Source: Sphingomonas mucosissima
GTDB lineage: Bacteria > Pseudomonadota > Alphaproteobacteria > Sphingomonadales > Sphingomonadaceae
Direction of reading: 5' to 3'
Length of the DNA stretch: 64,000 bases
NCBI RefSeq assembly: GCF_002197665.1
Contig: NZ_NBBJ01000002.1
Coordinates: 124,001 to 188,000 of the forward strand
Every line of letters starts with the position of its first letter. Position 1 is the first letter of the stretch. Shown here piece after piece: positions 62,373-64,000 of the stretch. The notes beneath the pieces were generated by a model, which was not told where the DNA came from, did not search any database, and saw only the letters and a list, made by a program, of their open reading frames with translations. Position numbers and translations under genes: made by a program.

Positions 62373-63626
62373 TCAACTGTTAATCAATCCGACAAGATCG
62401 AGCGCTGCGAGGAGGGCGTCATGCGCGCGGCCCACCTGCGCCACCAGAGCAGGATCGCCGATCGCGTCAAAGGCAATCGCCTCCGGCCAATAGGTTGCGA
62501 TCACATCCGCTATCCGGTCCAGCTTTGCGTGATCGACGAGGAAACGCGGATCCACCAGCGCCGGATCACAGGCGACACGTAGCCGCAAGCAAGCCGGCCC
62601 GCCGCCGTTAGCCATGGATTCGCGCACGTCCACCACCTCGACCGCGCGGATCGGGCCTCTCCCGGCCAGGTGATCCTGCAGCCACGACCAAACCGGTTCA
62701 CTCTCCCGTGCCTCCGCCGGCACGATAAGGGTCTGCGCGCCCGAAGCCGCGGTGACAAGCTGGGCATTGAACAGGTACGATTGGATCGCATCGGCCAGGC
62801 TGACGCGGCCGGCCGGCACCTCGACGATCTCCACCTCCGGCAGCAGGCGACGGAGGTCGGCATAAAAGGCGTCGCGGTCCGCAAAGGCCAGCTCGTGCGC
62901 GAACAGGATGCGCTCGTTCGCGACGGCGACCACATCGTTGTGAAAGGCGCCTGCCGCGATCGCCTCCGCTGATTGCTGCACGAACAAGGTGCGCGCGGGA
63001 GAGAGGCGGTGGGCGCGGGCGACCGCTTCGGAGGCTTCGCGATGTTGCCGGGCCGGGAAAGGCCCGCCCGCCTCACCATAAACGAACACTTCGATCCCCG
63101 GCGTGTCATGACCCGCGCACAGCCGCATGTGGTTCGCCGCGCCCTCGTCGCCGAACGGTGCGGGGATGGGCGGGTGAACGGCGAAGCGCTCATGCGCGAA
63201 CGCCAGCCGCAACTGTGCCAGCGTGACCGGCCATTCGTGGCTGCGGTGCGGCATGGTGACAAGATTGGCGACGGTCAGGTGGCAGTGCCCGTCCGCGGTA
63301 TCGGGGGCAGGGGACACCGTGGCCGCATTGGCCGCCCACATCGGCGAGGCGGAAAACGCCCGTGCCTTCAGGTGCGCGGGCGCCGCGACATAATCGGTGT
63401 GAAGCGCGGCAAGCCAAGCATCATCGGGCCGCGGATGCGGCAGCAGGATACCCTGCGCCAGCCCGAGCGCCAAATTGGCGCGCATCTTGGCGATGCCCTG
63501 CAAGGCCGCGGCACGAGGATGCGCGGTAGCGCCGGCATTGCGCGTGGCCGCCAGATTGCCCGGGCTGAGGCCAGCGTAATTGTGGCTGGGCCCGACAATG
63601 CCGTCGAAGTTGATTTCCTGGATCAT
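62373..63626 (-). CDS. astB: N-succinylarginine dihydrolase
   Basis: 417 residues from the ATG at 63626, with GAGAGAGG just upstream; a longer in-frame opening is not family-like. INFDGIVGPSHNYAGLSPGNLAATRNAG, AFHNDVVAVANERILFAHELAF (His/Asp) and NGGGPACLRLRVACDPALVD (catalytic Cys region) are signatures. It hydrolyses N2-succinylarginine to succinylornithine, CO2 and ammonia in the AST arginine-degradation pathway. It lies 37 bases after astA on the same strand. Confidence 0.96.
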   Translation of the reverse strand: MIQEINFDGIVGPSHNYAGLSPGNLAATRNAGATAHPRAAALQGIAKMRANLALGLAQGILLPHPRPDDAWLAALHTDYVAAPAHLKARAFSASPMWAANAATVSPAPDTADGHCHLTVANLVTMPHRSHEWPVTLAQLRLAFAHERFAVHPPIPAPFGDEGAANHMRLCAGHDTPGIEVFVYGEAGGPFPARQHREASEAVARAHRLSPARTLFVQQSAEAIAAGAFHNDVVAVANERILFAHELAFADRDAFYADLRRLLPEVEIVEVPAGRVSLADAIQSYLFNAQLVTAASGAQTLIVPAEARESEPVWSWLQDHLAGRGPIRAVEVVDVRESMANGGGPACLRLRVACDPALVDPRFLVDHAKLDRIADVIATYWPEAIAFDAIGDPALVAQVGRAHDALLAALDLVGLINS

Positions 63627-63663
63627 GACCTCTCTCGTGTCTCGGCGCACCGGGGCATCGCAA

Positions 63664-64000
63664 TCAGATCCGCGCGACGTGCAGCACGCGCGATTCCTCG
63701 CCGGCCTGGATCGCGGCGGCGCATTCCTCATTGATCACCACGTCGTCACCGACAGCGCGAACGTCACCATAGGCGCAGCGGAAGTCAGACAAGCGCCCGT
63801 GCGCCACCAGTGCTTCGGTGCCGCCATCCCGATCGACCGCCACGATCCGCGCTTCGCGTGCCTCGCGGATCGACCGTACCGTGTCGATCCGCGCCGTCAT
63901 CGTGGGTCCACCATCAAAGATGTCGATATACTTCTCGAACGCAAAGCCTTCATTCTCTAGCATCCGCATCGCCGCGCGTCCGGAGGGGTGGGGCAAGCCG
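63664..64000 (-). CDS. astA: Arginine N-succinyltransferase, 3' part
   Basis: The C-terminal 112 residues of a gene that runs past the window end; the frame is open to the edge. LPHPSGRAAMRMLENEGFAFEKYIDIFDGGPTMTARIDTVRSI is the conserved end of the AstA family. It starts the AST pathway by succinylating arginine with succinyl-CoA. The family is about 340 residues, so roughly two thirds lies outside. Followed by astB, giving an astA-astB order. Confidence 0.94.
   Translation of the reverse strand, partial: GLPHPSGRAAMRMLENEGFAFEKYIDIFDGGPTMTARIDTVRSIREAREARIVAVDRDGGTEALVAHGRLSDFRCAYGDVRAVGDDVVINEECAAAIQAGEESRVLHVARI

Overview
The window looks like an ordinary chromosomal stretch of a GC-rich alphaproteobacterium, most likely a sphingomonad (Sphingomonas or a close relative). 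This rests on strong GC bias in third codon positions, an ArsR-methyltransferase/metF pair, a 531-residue isocitrate lyase beside a divergent ScfR/RamB-type regulator, DUF4893, NnrU and DUF2171 proteins, and an EcfG-type stress promoter. No rRNA operon, CRISPR array, insertion sequence, phage module or integrase is visible. Two tRNA genes are present: tRNA-Trp(CCA) and tRNA-Ala(CGC).

Layout. 1-5.3 kb: the 3' end of glpX, a CPBP membrane protease, the secE-nusG pair with a lipoprotein gene between it and tRNA-Trp, and a GGDEF-EAL protein. 5.3-15 kb: a GST, a beta-lactamase-fold hydrolase, a phosphotransferase divergent from a TetR regulator, a GNAT/FemAB-like protein, a DUF2721 membrane protein, an NAPE-PLD-like hydrolase, hrpB and a complex I NDUFS4-like subunit. 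15-24.7 kb: miaB, phoH, ybeY and corC on the minus strand. The usual miaB-phoH junction is interrupted by a 712-residue M10 (serralysin-like) RTX metalloprotease of lower GC, which is closed off by a 19-bp hairpin. plsC, an MFS transporter and thpR follow. 24.8-35 kb: a Bax-inhibitor-1 protein, a transglutaminase-like protein, a small hydrophilic protein with a good EcfG promoter, an extensin-like protein with a Nudix hydrolase, a Gly/Arg/Tyr-rich DUF2171 protein, a CurA-like reductase, a YpfJ-type metallopeptidase, 3-hydroxybutyrate dehydrogenase and a DUF4893 lipoprotein. 35-46 kb: aceA with a small companion gene and a divergent regulator, an L,D-transpeptidase, a lipoprotein/aldo-keto reductase operon, the ArsR-methyltransferase/metF operon behind a 24-bp palindrome, a REP-like inverted repeat, an LLM oxidoreductase, a HAD phosphatase and dapD. 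46-64 kb: two paralogous glycine-zipper proteins flanking osmC, mobA, nnrU, a POT peptide transporter, a HerA-like ATPase, the envelope quality-control set degP-hflC-hflK, mrp, a CoA-binding protein, a MATE exporter, a lipid kinase, hemB, a GNAT enzyme, and astB with the end of astA.

Working together. HflK/HflC and the DegP protease form an envelope proteostasis block. HrpB, MiaB, YbeY and PhoH concern RNA metabolism. Isocitrate lyase, 3-hydroxybutyrate dehydrogenase and class II FBPase fit growth on acetate or storage polymer with gluconeogenesis. AstA/AstB indicate arginine use as a nitrogen source.

The most notable signals are regulatory or architectural. They are a perfect 24-bp palindrome that overlaps the promoter of an apparently leaderless ArsR-methyltransferase mRNA, a 33-bp promoter motif shared by the two glycine-zipper genes, an EcfG promoter ahead of a tiny protein, an imperfect dyad before the glyoxylate-type regulator, triple TCTCAAC half-sites before the MATE gene, and the protease insertion at the 3' end of miaB. 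I did not find a clearly new multi-gene system. All calls come from reading the sequence; no database search was run.
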